DNA of 64,000 bases from Mucor racemosus (GCA_027405735.1 JAPEHQ010000001.1:1178001-1242000), one strand, 5' to 3'. Counted from the stretch's first letter, positions 1-12,252 are shown. Numbers and translations are program-made. The notes: generated by a model not told the origin, from the sequence alone.

Positions 1-224
1 GTTATATGTAGATAACGATTATTTTCAATACAAATAAAATAAAGACTACAAGTGATTATATCACAGAGAACGTAGGATCTTTATTATTAAGTTAAAAAAA
101 GCAAACCAGGAGCCATCAGGTCTTGGATTCTAAAAGTATTTATACCGTTTCAATTCCATTTAGATGTCAGGTTCAATATGGGATTAAGATGAAATTTAAC
201 ATAAATAATAGGCAAAAACCTACA
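1..224. mobile_element. Solo LTR (229-bp family), left end cut by the window
   Basis: It matches the complete 229-bp LTR at 35693-35921, starting from that LTR's sixth base. It ends in ..cctaca and is followed by ctggg (225-229), the target duplication seen intact on both sides of the other copy. The window therefore opens five bases inside this LTR. The bases 225-245 after it are the right end of the hAT-like MITE it inserted into, and acattgtg (246-253) is that MITE's 8-bp target duplication. Confidence 0.75.
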
Positions 225-1848
225 CTGGGCTCGACAGCAATCCTAACATTGTGTATCAGTTTTTTACCAACTGTATTTTATCTAATTCATTAATATTCAG
301 TCATAATGAACGATGATTTGTAGCACTGCCAAAAAAAAAGAATGAACACTTCAAGGTTTTTCTGCATATCAAATTATGCGATTTCGTAGCAATCACTGTA
401 CTTAACTATGTTTTTTGAACCCATTATTGACGTTAATCAGAATAATTAGTATTTTTATTCCCAAGTAAGCTGTATTGCTTTATACGATACATTTACGTTT
501 ACCCATTCAATAAATAACATTGCATTTATTATCCGTTATATCAATCAATCAACTTCTTCTTGATGATTTGATACGTTTGATAATTAAATGCCTAAATTAC
601 ACTTGAGCCACCAAGTATCACCACAAAAAAATCTCGTACAGGTCGACGAAGCATGACAGTTTGGATTATTTTTTTGTGTTCATAGATCTCTGCATGAGCC
701 ATAATATGTCTATCTGTTCAATTTAACTGAAATACATTGAACGCCAAAATCTTACTCGATAAAACGCATTACTTTATTACGAATTGACGCAACTAATTTG
801 ATGCTAGTTTAGCATCAGCAGTTGAATCAGATAAATTTGAGATTAGACGACCCATTTTAATAGTTTTGCATACCATGAGCTAATAATGTACCGTTATTAT
901 AGATACGCTAATCAAGGATGGTGAGTTAACTCTTATAGACTAACGAGTCGATCAGCAGTATAAACAAAATATTAAAATCAAATATAGTAATTGAATGAGC
1001 AAGAAATGATAATTCATGTAAATTAGCATAATTGAAATGTTTTAAGCGCTTTGAACTGAATACGCCTATACCTTTGACCTATAAAAATTGATTTATTAGT
1101 AAAATCAATTAACGCGTAATAATTATGATGTATCTTTGGTAGTTGGTAGTGGTATACAAGACAACATCTTGTTTTCCTCTTTTTAGTTGTTGGCCACTAA
1201 ATAGAAACAAATACTTTTTAGAAACTAAATAGACTAACATGAATTTACTCATTCATTTAAATCAAATCAAACCAAATCAATACTATGCATACTTTTATAA
1301 TCACCAGTTTTTCTTTAGGTAGATATCGACTTTAGACAAAAAAATCATTGATTATAACGTACGTAGATAATAATGGAACGAAATGATTAAGTCCTGGACG
1401 CTTTTTTTGTTCGAGAAAAATATTATAACGTGTACTAACATTAACACTTAATAATTTATTTCCAAATAAACAATAAGAAAAACATGTATTGTCCTTGTAT
1501 CTGCTACTTGATTTCAGTTTATAAAAAAATATTTGTCTTTTTGCTGTAGTTTTAAACTTAAATAAAAGAGCTGAGGAAAGAGTGGGAAGAAAAAAGATTT
1601 TGTGTGTTACAAACAGAGCTTTTCAAAGGTATACATACTTTTAGTGTTGCCAAACAGGTTGTTGTCGTTGTTTCCATTTGGTCTCCAAAAGAAGAACATG
1701 TGCAGAACTCTTTCAAACCCCAAATTTAAAATTGATATACAGTACAGTATCTCGTCAATAAGGCAATTCTGTTGTATCAGAATAACTCACATCTGCTTTA
1801 AACCATTCAAATTTGTAGATTATTATCAAACAGATCTAATCACTACTA

Positions 1849-1987
1849 TGAAGAAAAAATCTCTTAATTCTCTTAATTGTGCCACATTACGGAAAATAAG
1901 AAAATTTTCACTGCTTATTTTTTTTAAAATTTTGTCTTATTTTCCTTAATGTGGCACAATTAAGAGAATTAAAAGATTTTTTCTTCA
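1849..1987. mobile_element. Foldback MITE, TA target duplication, copy 1
   Basis: This is a 139-bp near-perfect palindrome: arms of about 60 bp starting tgaagaaaaaatct and ending agattttttcttca fold on each other around a short A/T-rich loop. TA flanks both ends (1847-1848 and 1988-1989), as expected of a Tc1/mariner-type or pogo-type miniature element. The same hairpin sits at the same place in copy 2 (43576-43713), so it predates the duplication of the large repeat. Confidence 0.75.
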
Positions 1988-2904
1988 TAATGAATGGTTC
2001 ATAATGCCTTAAATTACATCTCTAGATCTCAATGTCAAACCAATATAAAGGGCTATACTTTTATATTTAAATAAACAATATCTTGTGTTTATTATACAGT
2101 TGAAGAACTGATTCATTGCTCATTCTCTTTTAATTATATTTTTTTTTAAGGATTAGTTATCAAACCTGAAAATATACGACAGCAAAAAAGACAACTACCA
2201 AAATTAATAAGTAAGCAACCTGTTCATGCATAATCAATGTTGCAGTGCAATGTACTTTATATTCATTTTTAAAGTTTAGATTTCAAATATTAATTTAAGT
2301 AACCGTAAACAAACAAATATTAGAAAATGATGAAAAACCTTTGTTTTTTGAATGAGCTGATCTACTTATAATTCACAGTAAATAGGAAACACATTTTATG
2401 CAACTTTATCTACTAGATGATTTTTAAATCTTCAAAAAATATAAACTTTTCATCGAGTTATAGATAAATTAAGATTTGATGAAAGATAGTTGAGTTAAAT
2501 GCAAAGCTGTGATCCACAAAAAATCTGTATTTATGAAACAATTTGAGAGCAAAATGTTTTATTTAAAACCGTAAATTAATGCAAAATTGGATGAACTACA
2601 AAAACCATTTAATGGTCAGGTGACGGTAAATATACAGTTTTTTGTCAAATATTGGAAGCATTTCCTAATTTCCAGTATTCTGCACATTTACAGCTTAAAA
2701 ATAGGCTGCAGCTTAAAGCGCGCGATTTCATTAAAAGTCCGAGAGAGTCGATTTTGAAACAAGACATTAAATTTTTTTTCGAGATTTTGATAGAACGATA
2801 TAATTGACCCATTTAGAACCCAGAAATGTTGACGCTCTTTCAAATTTCAAGAGATATTAGTGGCTCCCACCATTTGAACCATTTTTTGAAGATATTTTTG
2901 TGGA

Positions 2905-3360
2905 TATAATCAGTCATTACTCCATGAAAAATGCAGCTACAATTAAGAAAAAAGGTGCAAATGAAAACGGTGCATTTTGCGCATATTGCAATATCAAAAA
3001 AACAAAGGTGCAAATGCTTTAATGTTTCGTTTTGCACTGATTAAAACCATCAGTCATTTAGTCAATTTTTATAAATTTAGAGATAATGCATCATTACTCG
3101 ATCAAAATTGTAGCTAGAATCAAATAAAATAATGCAAATAAACAAGAAAATGCTGCGCATTCTGTATTTTTAAAAACAAAGACCTAGAAGAGTCTTCATG
3201 TTTCAATTTTTAATTAATAAAAATGATTAGTCATATAGCTGATTTTTAAATATTTGGGTACAATGTATTGTTACTACTCCATCAAAAATATGCTTACGAT
3301 CAAGAAAAATAAGACAAATAAAGCTGTAAATTTGAATAAAGTTGAGGCATTATAAAATAC
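2905..3360. repeat. Diverged tandem repeat, about 175-bp period, nearly 3 units
   Basis: Units begin near 2910, 3083 and 3260. Each carries a 'cattactc.atcaaaa' block followed by '.taca.aattaa.aaaaa' and 'gcaaataaa'. Spacers also match (a run of A then caaag, a cattt/catgtttc block, a gtcat.tag block). The array lies inside the long-TIR element and recurs in copy 2 near 44630-45090. No reading frame spans it. Confidence 0.6.
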
Positions 3361-4912
3361 AGCTTGAAAAAAGACATAATGCTGTTTACTGGAGACTTGC
3401 GAATGACTAATTATTTGACAAATTTGGCATTTCTGGATATTGCCAATGGGAAATGCCATTACCAAGTTTTTCACTATAATGAAGCTAATTTTCTAATATG
3501 CATCTTTAATTCGGCATATAATAGTATTCAAAACACTTAAAATTGTTGGAGATAGCATTAAATTAAAAGTAAATATTCTTCCATTTTTTAACATTATACG
3601 ATGTGATGAGGGCAATTTCCGAATGAAAATTAAAAGGGAAATGGATACATGATAATGGTGGCATTAGGGTTGTGACTGTTTTTGCTCATATATATTTTTT
3701 AGAGAACGTTTTCCAATTAGTAAAATCTGCACCATTTTTGATTGTCATTATTAAATAGAGCTGGATGAAAAAGATAATAATATAATCTTCGTTTTAATGA
3801 TGTCTTGAATTCTGTTGACCCTCAATGTACGTTTTGCTCTGTATAATAGCATTGAGTCGTGATACCAGATCTTAAGCCTGCACCTTTGAGGCTTTGAGAT
3901 ATAATGTCTGATCTGAAGATTATTTGTGTATATAGAATCTTAAGTCTAGATCTTTTAGGTTTGAGTTAATATCAGCTAAAGATTGTCATATAGTAGTGAT
4001 GCAATATATATCCATCTATTCTAAATGTCGTCGTATATTTTCAGGCTTGATAAATAATAATTAAAAAAGAATACAATAAAAAGAGAATGAATGATAATGA
4101 ATCAGTTCTTCAATTGTATAATAAAAGCATGGCCTTTTATATCAATTTGACAATGAGATCCGGAGATGTAATTTAAGGCACTATTAAACCATTAGATTCG
4201 TTTAGTAGTAATCTATGGATTGAAATAGATCAATCATAACTTAACCGTGCTTGCAGAGCTTGTAAATTACCTTGTTTCAATGTTACCCTAAATGTGCTTG
4301 GATGTTGATTTGATAACTACTTGATTGATTAACCGCTGGGATGGAATAACATGGTGTCATAATTGAGGTCTAAGAGTTCTTGTTAATTGCTGGATAAACG
4401 TAGTATGTTAGGAGTTTCTTATATCGGGTATCAAGACTTTGCACTTCAATACATGTCGTAGTCAATCGAGTGGAAGATGTAAGATGTAAGATGTATTGAT
4501 ACTGTACAAGGTAATAAAGGATGGTACTTGGTGGAATACAACAATAATTGAGAATATTATTATAGATCAGTTAACTGGATTCTTATCAATAAGGATTAAA
4601 AATCAAAAGGTTCATTATCTTACAATTAACCGGTGGATGCAGCAGTTTTTAAATAGGTTTTGAATGTTTTGAGTTTGACCCAATATTGAGTCGAATAGTC
4701 GAATTATGTAAAATCAGGAGAGAGACGTATCTTCATTCTCCTATAGGCCATTGATATCTCTCTGTTGTATCTCGGAAAATAGAAATGTTAATATCAAAAT
4801 ATAAGTGCACTGGCCAAACATTGACCAAAATTGATCTAAAATTGATTATGGAAAATTGTGTGCCTAAATCAAGGTTGTGGTTTTTTGTATTATTCACAAG
4901 ACAGATCCAACT

Positions 4913-6075
4913 TTAAGCTATTCTGCATTTTTTGTTTCAGCAAAAAATATTGATTTTTCGTCGAGATAATCAAAGTAATAGTTCTTTTCACAGCTGAAGA
5001 CCTATCATAACGGGGTTCCAAAATTAATTTTAAAAAAATGGATTCAAAATGGTTCAAAAACCATAATCGTTTAATAGTTCTAGAACTGCAAAGTAAATCG
5101 ACCTAGCATCCTAAATGGTTTTTGTACAGTTTTGAATTCTGCATTCATCTAAATAAAATTCAAAAAAAGTTTTGACATCAAATTCTGCTTAAAATGCGAT
5201 TGAAATTTTGGAGGTTTTTTGAATATACATATCACTTTTCATAAGCATATTTAAAATATAAGCAATGGAAATAATGCACTGCAAAATAATCTATCGATCG
5301 AGGTAATGCTGAACCTTCTAACTGCATGTTTTGTAGAGAAAACAAGATATTTGTCAATTTTTTTTCAAATTCAGAATTTGGGATGAGGGTACTATAATGG
5401 AAAAATTGAAGCTAGAAACGGAGGTATCTTTTCGCACACATTTTTGAGGATATCTCCACGAAAAATTAATATTTTGAGAAAAACTAAACTGGATTCAAGA
5501 GAGCCCAACGAGGTTGCTGACATGAATGTAAATAAAATGCTGCTCAATTTAACGAATATTTTGGAACCTACTACAGAAATGTCAAAAAAAAATGAAAAAA
5601 AATAAAAGTGCTCATAATCTTTTCATACTGAAATATGTCATAGAGCGCTTCAAAACAAGTAAGTTTTATTATTAAAAAGTACCAGTATAGCTTAATGTTT
5701 TGTAGAGATATGGAACCTAGAAGTTTTTAATTTTTAGCAGCGAAATACGCGTAGAAATCTGAAACCTTAGCACTGAAAAATTAATACCAGCTGCAAAAAA
5801 TAGGATATTTCCGGATACTTATTTTTGGATTAAAATTGAACATCTCAGGTACATTGGCATATATTTTTGTCTTGATGTTATTTAGTGAAAAAAAAAGTAG
5901 AGCAGAAATGAAAAGTCGGACCCAGTTTTCAAAGTAAAAACAGTAAATTTTACGTGTTTTTGAGTTTTTCGTGAGATATAGAGTAAATTTTGAAATTGGT
6001 AGCTTAATGCGACCAATTTATATCTATTTAGCAGAGCCTAAGGTATATCCTAAAAAATGTTTAAAATGAGGTTAG
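4913..6075. repeat. Family-B interspersed repeat, copy 1
   Basis: It begins near aactttaagctatt and is about 1.15 kb. It matches 13846-15010 along its length and 49722-50738 over most of it. Shared landmarks are tttgtttcagcaaaaaatatt near the start, cagaatttgggatgagggta in the middle and gcgaccaatttatatct near the end. More diverged relatives lie at 21720-22625 and, inverted, at 61375-62085. It has no long reading frame and no terminal repeats I can define. Confidence 0.75.
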
Positions 6076-7580
6076 TTAGTAGAAAAGATGGTATGCTCTG
6101 ATTTTGAAGATTGTTGATTGCAATAAAACTGAAGTAATTTTATAAAAATTAAAGATAAAATAAGTACAGCTTTATATCATAGGTGTCATAATGTAGAGGG
6201 TTGTATTTTGATCAGGAATACTTCCTTTTACAGGCACTAGCAAGTAGCAATATATAGTTTCCTCGTTATGCTTGTTGGGATATTATTAGAACTTAGTCCT
6301 TATGGAGCGAGATTCAGGTACGAATCAAGATCCGTTGTTTGTCTGAAATGACAATGGCAACTTTGGTCTATAAAAGGTGCCATTTCATTGCATTGATAAC
6401 CAGCATTGGTGTCGAGCCGGGTTTTGCCAGCCGAATTTATCAGTATAAGCTGGGCTCGACAGCATCTCTATTGATAGCTATGAAAATTCAAATTTTGCTC
6501 GACCAGATGTCTACAAGAAAAGATGCAAAATCCATTTTAACTTGGGGAGTGTAACATTTTCTGAATATATCAGACCAATTTAATCAAGTTTGTCAACTAC
6601 ATAGTGTAACTTTAATCAAACTGGATGAAATTTTGTAAGGTAAATATATTATTTTTTATTGATAAATTAGAAAAGCAATTAATGGCTATGGGGTGTAACT
6701 GTTTGGCTTGTATAAAATTATTTTTTATTATTAGAAAGACGTTCCATAAAGGAACAAATTCAATAACGAGGGCTTAGCCTCAATATATCGTAGTAACAAT
6801 GGCTATTCTAGTACTTACAATACCTCGTCCATTTCATGTCGACTGCATAATACGAGTTATAATTTTGATATATTGGCATTATTATTAGCAAGTAGGCCTA
6901 GCAACATTTCCGCTACCAAGCCTAGTTCACGAATAAAGGTTTTAAAGCCAAACTTTGTCGTTATGTATCTCTGTTTTTATACATTTGATTTATGGGATTA
7001 AGCACTTATAACAGGTACAACTTGTAAAAGCACAAATACTAGGGGTAATCAGAGACCTTAAGACCAAATATATTCAACCTTGGCAGCTTCTTGCGATCTC
7101 ATTTGAAACTCTACTGCTTGAACATTGGAATCATGCAGCCTCTTCCAAAATTATTTCGCAATACGCTGCGCAAATTCAATCGTTAAGCCTATTAAGAGTG
7201 TAAGGTAATTTACGTTGTATTAATATTTAGCAATCCTATTGGAGAGTGTGATTTCCGGTACAAGTAGTGTGCCAAGATTCACAAATATTGGACATTGAAT
7301 ATACTTTGCAGCACTCGAAATGGATACACATCAATGAATGAAATGTCCTCTTCATGTCAAAAAAAGGTTATGTAAAAGGTATCAATTACAATCAAATTGG
7401 TTTGGTGTTATAATTGTAACAATAACCAGGTCATGGGTCTAGACAAAGTCTTTGACAGTTATTTAACTTCACTTAAATCGTCAACATTGCCCCTTTTTTG
7501 AGACAAGGTTGATAAATGAGCACATTTCACACATTTTTTTATTACTATTATACAGATAAATGATACTTTTAATTAATTAA
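6076..7580. other. Intergenic region with one MITE
   Basis: AT-rich DNA between the repeat block and the kinase 3' end. Apart from the 70-bp MITE at 6401-6470 I see no gene, RNA or clear repeat. A 71-codon frame at 6339-6554 runs through the MITE and has no coding character. Confidence 0.5.
6401..6470. mobile_element. hAT-like MITE, 70 bp
   Basis: The ends are cagcattggtgtcgagcc and, read from the other side, tagagatgctgtcgagcc. They share AG at positions 2-3 and an identical TGTCGAGCC nine bases further in. It is flanked by ttgataac (6393-6400) and ttgatagc (6471-6478), an 8-bp target duplication with one change, and 8 bp is the hAT hallmark. A sister copy at 35632-35942 has its own different, perfect 8-bp duplication, which supports real transposition. 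Confidence 0.7.
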
Positions 7581-9464
7581 TTAATAGTAGTATTCTTTTG
7601 TTATCAGGAATTCTTGTTCCGTATGTTCTGGATTTCTTTTTTTCTTGAGGTAGTAGTCGATTGGGACTCTTGTATTGAGATATTCATCAATTTGTTGCTC
7701 TTGATCACTCGGAGTTATGGGCGAAGCAAAATTTGAGCTGCTTCTACGTCTTCTATTCAAGTATTTTGTATGAACAGGTGGTGGTTTAATTGTAGTATTA
7801 GTATCAGTTGAAGCATTACTGCTGCTCCCATTAGGAATATCTTCTTCGTTGAAATTCCATGTGGTTTCAATGAAATCAAGTTCATCCCAAGAGTCATTAT
7901 CGTATTCATCATTCTCATCGCTGCGATGTTGCTTTTTGGTGGCAGATCGACTTAGGAGATAAGCCCTTTTATTGAGTTCGGGACGACGGGCTAGGTATTT
8001 CTGTAAGAGATGTGGACCAGCAGCCTTTTTCAGAAATGGATGATTCAAGGCATCGGTTACAGACAAACGAGTAGATGGATTTTTGTCTAGACATTTTTCA
8101 ATGAAATCCTGAATTGAGTTTGATGGAGCATAACGAATATTATTAGTATGTAATGTTGGAGCAGGATCATCAATAATCATGGAAAATATCTATATAAAAA
8201 ATATGAGTTCAAATGTCAAATTGTTTGATATATATTAATTACAACTTACAGTCATCGGGTCATATTCTGCAAAAGGAGGTTTGCCACATGCCAGTTCGAT
8301 TGAAGTTATACCAAGGGACCAAAGATCAACTTTAGTATCATAATCTTGATTTAACAAAATTTCAGGGGCCATCCAACATGGTGTGCCAACGAAAGATCTA
8401 CGAGCTTTTTTAGGAATATTAGGGGGTTGTAATAAAGTAGACATTTTATGATGAGGAAAGTTGTCAGCAGGCATTAATGAAATGAAAGATTCAGTGAGTG
8501 ATTCCATTGTTGATTCAGCATCTGGCATAGTAGAGTTTTTACGGAAATAATTTGTATTTTTAGGCACCTCAGCCAAGTTTGTTAGCAAGTGATTACTGAC
8601 ACCAAAATCAGCCAATTTGACGATACCAGAATCAAAATCTAATAGCATATTTGCAGATTTAATATCACGATGAACAAGCTCATTATCATGGAGATATTCT
8701 AAGCCTTGAGACACTTGCTTTATAATACAAGCAACTATACTTTCTTCAAAGCCAAGCTTATGACATCTAGACAATAAATCATGACAAGAACCTATTGTTG
8801 TAATAGTAAATTACGTTAATTATTGATACTAAAAATAGAGTTATTTGCTACTATTTAGTGGTACCAACTTACCGGCTGACATGATCGGGGTAACAATGTA
8901 TAATTGAGAGGAATGAACAAAACTTTGATAGACTTCAAGCAAATGTGGATGTCTACACAATGTCATGATTTGGATTTCTTTACGCAAAGCCTCTAATCTT
9001 GAGTCATCTAGACCAATTTCTTCTAAATTGACAGTTTTGATAGCTATCACAGATTGATTTGGTTTATAAACAGCAGAATAAACAGATGCAGTTGCTCCAG
9101 CACCAATAGTTCTTAATACATCATAATCATCTGCTTTTGATGAATAAGAAACAATGTTGTGTTGTTGTCTTTTTGACATTGGTGAAGACGAATTACTGCC
9201 AGTACTGTTTGATCTCAGCGATAATTTAACTCTACTGACAAGTTCAGATATAGATTTTTGTCTTGATAAAGGTTTTTTAGCTGTAATTGTTGCTGTTGCA
9301 TTTTTTGAGGAAGATGTTGTTACTGATGTCATTGTATTTAAGTTCGTTTCTGTAATTGTTCTTGATCTTGCTCTACGTTTTGTGCTTGAAAATATGTGAT
9401 TTAAAGATGAAGTACGAGCCACTGTAACAGGTGGAGAAAGAAGAGAAGAACGTTGTTGATCCAT
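7581..9464 (-). CDS. Ste20-family protein kinase (FRAY/OSR1-like)
   Basis: Serine/threonine kinase of the Ste20 group, closest in motif style to the FRAY/OSR1/STK39 branch that acts in stress and ion-balance signalling. Exons 9464-8873, 8791-8250 and 8189-7581 join in frame to 580 aa; I start at MDQQRSS because the upstream frame extension is low-complexity. Visible motifs: glycine-rich loop IGAGATASVY (about residue 117), VIAIK lysine (about 139), VHRDIKSANML (about 237), DFG (about 255) and FVGTPCWMAPE (about 335). A serine-rich basic N-terminus precedes the domain and a charged tail of about 200 residues follows. Odd point: some 50 extra Ser/Pro-rich residues lie between DFG and the GTPCWMAPE signature, enlarging the activation loop. 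The kinase call is firm; the FRAY assignment is tentative, since no clear substrate-docking domain is recognisable. Confidence 0.88.
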
Positions 9465-10617
9465 AACTATTAAAATGCTGATATGAAAAAAGAAGAAAGA
9501 ACAGCTTTTCAGTATACTAATTAAATATTTATAGTAAAAAAAAAAAAGGTTAAATAAAGTTAATTGATTTTTATTAAACCACGGCTCCAAATTTATTTAC
9601 AATTATTTATAATAAGGAGTTTTTACAGTGGCAAAAAGCAATCAAGGAGATCCAAAAATAACTTTTTTATAGCGCTTATATATATATGACATGAAATCAC
9701 TTTTTACACTAAAATACATCAAAATCATGCCATTCTACATTCTATTACTTGAAATCATGTACTATAGTATAATATAAGGAGGGGCCATCTCCCATGAGTT
9801 TTAAATCATACATCTAAAAAGGCAAGTTATAATTTGTATAAAGTAAATTGTTGTGTACCATCCAAGTTCCCAAATCGTAAATTAAATTGTACACTCCCTT
9901 TAACAAAACGAGGAGAAGAAAGAAAAACATCGGCCTAGACGTTGTATCTAGTTGCTGCATGACGATTCCGTAAATTCCGTAAAAAAAGTATATTTCCACA
10001 GCAAAGACAATTCAGGTACAAACAATACATGATCATCACTTATCAATAAATATATTGAAATTGCTTTAAAATAGGAGGTTGTTTCATCAAAATAGTTTCA
10101 TGTTTAAATGCCATGAGCGTACGCCAAGATCCATCTAATTAAATCAACTAAAGAGACAGCCTCAGGGAAGCTGACCCGACAATGATCAACATTTAGAAAT
10201 AAAACCGTTATTATTTCGAGCTCAATAAATTCAGGGCGCCTCTTCTATATTTTGTTGTCAGTGGACGGCTGCCAAAACTTACTATTTTCGAGAAAATGTT
10301 TAGTTTTTACAAATAAACTTATCAAACGAAAAATAGGAGGAGAAAGAGTAGCATCAGGTGTTTATTTTCTGCTATAATATATCATAGCAGACACTGATGA
10401 TCAAGACTTAAAAATACTTTCAAAATTACTACTACTGGAGCATTTCATTAAAATTAGGGCAGGCCTAGAAGCATAATTATTCTAAATGTGCTTTATTTTT
10501 TATTTTTTTATTTTAAAAAGAAACAAGTGATATGTAGGAAATATGTCTTTTATATTAAAGATGAGGTTGATAATAGTCTAGTAAATGATTTGGTGGTAAA
10601 ATTAAATGACAAAATAT
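9465..10617. other. Intergenic region, nothing recognised
   Basis: It holds the kinase upstream region and the downstream region of the cystathionine beta-synthase gene. There are only short spurious frames. The A-rich run just upstream of the kinase start (about 9538-9548) may be part of its leader. Confidence 0.5.
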
Positions 10618-12252
10618 TTAAGCCTTGACATTCTTAACTAAATAAGAAAGCAAATCAACCTTTGTGACAACATGCTTAACCTTTTGTTCATCTGTAACCA
10701 AGGCACTAGAATTGGTTTCAAAGAAACGAGTCAATTTATCCAAAGGAGTGCTTTCAGTAATTTCTTCAAACTTGGCAGATCCCTTGGTGAAATGGAACAT
10801 AACATCAGTAACAGGAGTGTCAGCCTTAGCACGACCAGAGGCCATACGAGAAAGGATGTTACCCATGGTAACAAGACCTCTAAGGCGGTGATGAGGACCA
10901 GCAGTAACAGGCAATTGATCGAAACCATTCTTTTCCATTAAATCAATGGCTTCCTTACAGGTGGTCTCACCATCAATAGTGACAGCAGCAGCCAACTTTA
11001 AATCACGAACAGTAGCACCGGCATAATCCTTCTTGGCCTTGTTCTCGAAGCTCTCATTTTCAAACTTCTCGTCAGTGAAACCACGCTCTCTCATCCAGTC
11101 ATCGTTCAAGAACTTGGTCATATAATTACGAACGGAATCAGGCAAGATGACAACACAACGTTGACCTTCCTTAAGTTCCTTGGCAGCTTGAACAGCGGCA
11201 TTCATGGCAGTACCAGAAGAACCACCGCAAAGAATACCTTCCTCACGGATCAAACGACGAGACATCAAAAAAGAAGGCTTATCTTCAGACTTGACCCAAA
11301 CATCGATCAAATTACGCTTCAAGACATCGGGGATGAAATCATAACCAATACCTTCAACTTGATAAGAACCACCTTCAGTATTGAGAGATTCAGGTTGAGC
11401 CAAAATGGAACCAACGGGATCAACACCAACAATCTTAATGTTGGGACATCTTTCCTTGAGTTTTTGAGCAATACCAGAGATGGTACCACCAGTGCCTGCA
11501 CCAGCAACTAACATATCAATCTTACCATCACATTGCTCTAAAATTTCTTCAGCAGTAGTATCGTAATGAGCAACGGGATTATAAGGGTTAGCGTATTGAT
11601 CCAAAATGACAGCATTGGGAATTTCGTCTCTCAATTTACGAGCAACACCAATGTGAGATTCGGGAGCATCCCAAGCAGCTTCAGTAGGAGTACGAATAAT
11701 CTCGGCACCAAGGGCCTTCAATACATCGACCTTTTCTTGAGACATCTTTTCAGGCAAAGTAATAATGACACGATAACCCTTTACGGCGGCGGCAAGAGCC
11801 AAACCAATACCAGTGTTACCAGAGGTAGGCTCAATGATGGTGCTAACACCAGGAGTGATAGTACCAGCCTTCTCAGCCTCGTCAATCATACGAGCAGCAA
11901 TACGGTCCTTTACGGAACCACCTGCATTGAAGTATTCACATTTGGCCACTAGAATAAACAAAAAAAAAATTTTTTTTTCGAATTAATTACAAAATCGAAA
12001 TCATCAGACTTCTTCTAGTCCAAAATACTTACAAAGTTCACATTTTAAACCTTCAGATTTGGCAATCTTGTTAACACGGACAAGAGGAGTACGGCCGATG
12101 TTATCCAAGATAGTATCGGAAATCTTCGGAGCAGGAGCAGAGCTGCGAAATGATGAATTAAACATATATTTTATAATGGAAAATCAAGAGAAAAATACTT
12201 ACTTGTGCTTGTGGTTATATTGTTCAAAAATGCGCTTCAATTCAGTAGACAT
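10618..12252 (-). CDS. CYS4: Cystathionine beta-synthase
   Basis: PLP enzyme of transsulfuration: serine plus homocysteine gives cystathionine, in the cytosol. Exons 12252-12203, 12142-12033 and 11948-10618 give 496 aa, near the yeast enzyme's size. The N-terminus lacks the haem-binding extension of animal enzymes. Visible are the substrate loop region IGRTPLV, the PLP lysine in GGSVKDR (about residue 66), SGNTG, the phosphate-binding GTGGT and GGSSG. A C-terminal regulatory half has two CBS motifs (about residues 345-410 and 425-490) with QLPVT and ALVTDEQ-type strands. The first ATG of the long third-exon frame is not the start: the two small 5' exons restore [12 protein letters not shown] exactly. 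Codon choice is C/G-richer at third positions than in neighbours, suggesting high expression. Confidence 0.93.

Larger units (their letters stand above)
1834..4216. mobile_element. Non-autonomous DNA element with ~200-bp terminal inverted repeats, copy 1
   Basis: The sequence at about 1990-2190 recurs as its reverse complement at about 4022-4195. Shared blocks include atggttca, tgccttaaattacatct, gttgaagaactgatt, gagaatga and aaacctgaaaatatacgac. Weaker similarity carries the arms outward to about 1834 and 4216 (taatcactacta against tagtagtaatct). Between the arms are about 1.8 kb with no credible transposase frame, including a 175-bp tandem repeat. Long TIRs with unrelated internal DNA recall Mutator-like elements, but I found no convincing 9-bp target duplication, so the superfamily is unassigned. 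Outer limits are approximate. Confidence 0.7.
1..6075. repeat. Large interspersed repeat, copy 1 (about 6 kb)
   Basis: Nearly the whole stretch is repeated, at high identity, at 35698-50738 once three later insertions there are removed. The order is the same: solo LTR end, MITE end, unique-looking AT-rich DNA, hairpin MITE, long-TIR element, spacer, then a family-B repeat. After removing insertions and target duplications, copy 2 measures about 5.9 kb, which agrees with 1-5936. No host gene or transposase reading frame is visible on either strand. Copy 1 continues beyond where copy 2 stops (about 5936) to about 6075, where it still matches the separate repeat at 13846-15010. Confidence 0.9.

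Noticed and set aside
1602..1949. 115-codon frame on the plus strand
   Set aside because: It runs through repeat DNA into one arm of the foldback MITE, and the same region in copy 2 is broken by the Ty3 insertion. No family similarity or splice context.
6339..6554. 71-codon frame
   Set aside because: It crosses the hAT-like MITE; the apparent protein is an accident of the element sequence.
9154..9399. Plus-strand frames over the kinase and CBS genes (also 10664-10941, 11161-11511, 11566-11952)
   Set aside because: Antisense shadows of well-supported minus-strand exons.
9814..9999. 61-codon hydrophobic frame between kinase and CBS genes
   Set aside because: Short, no start context or homology; typical of AT-rich spacer.
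11941..11961. In-frame ATG in the large CBS exon as the gene start
   Set aside because: It lies in intron sequence; the spliced 5' exons restore the conserved N-terminal segment.
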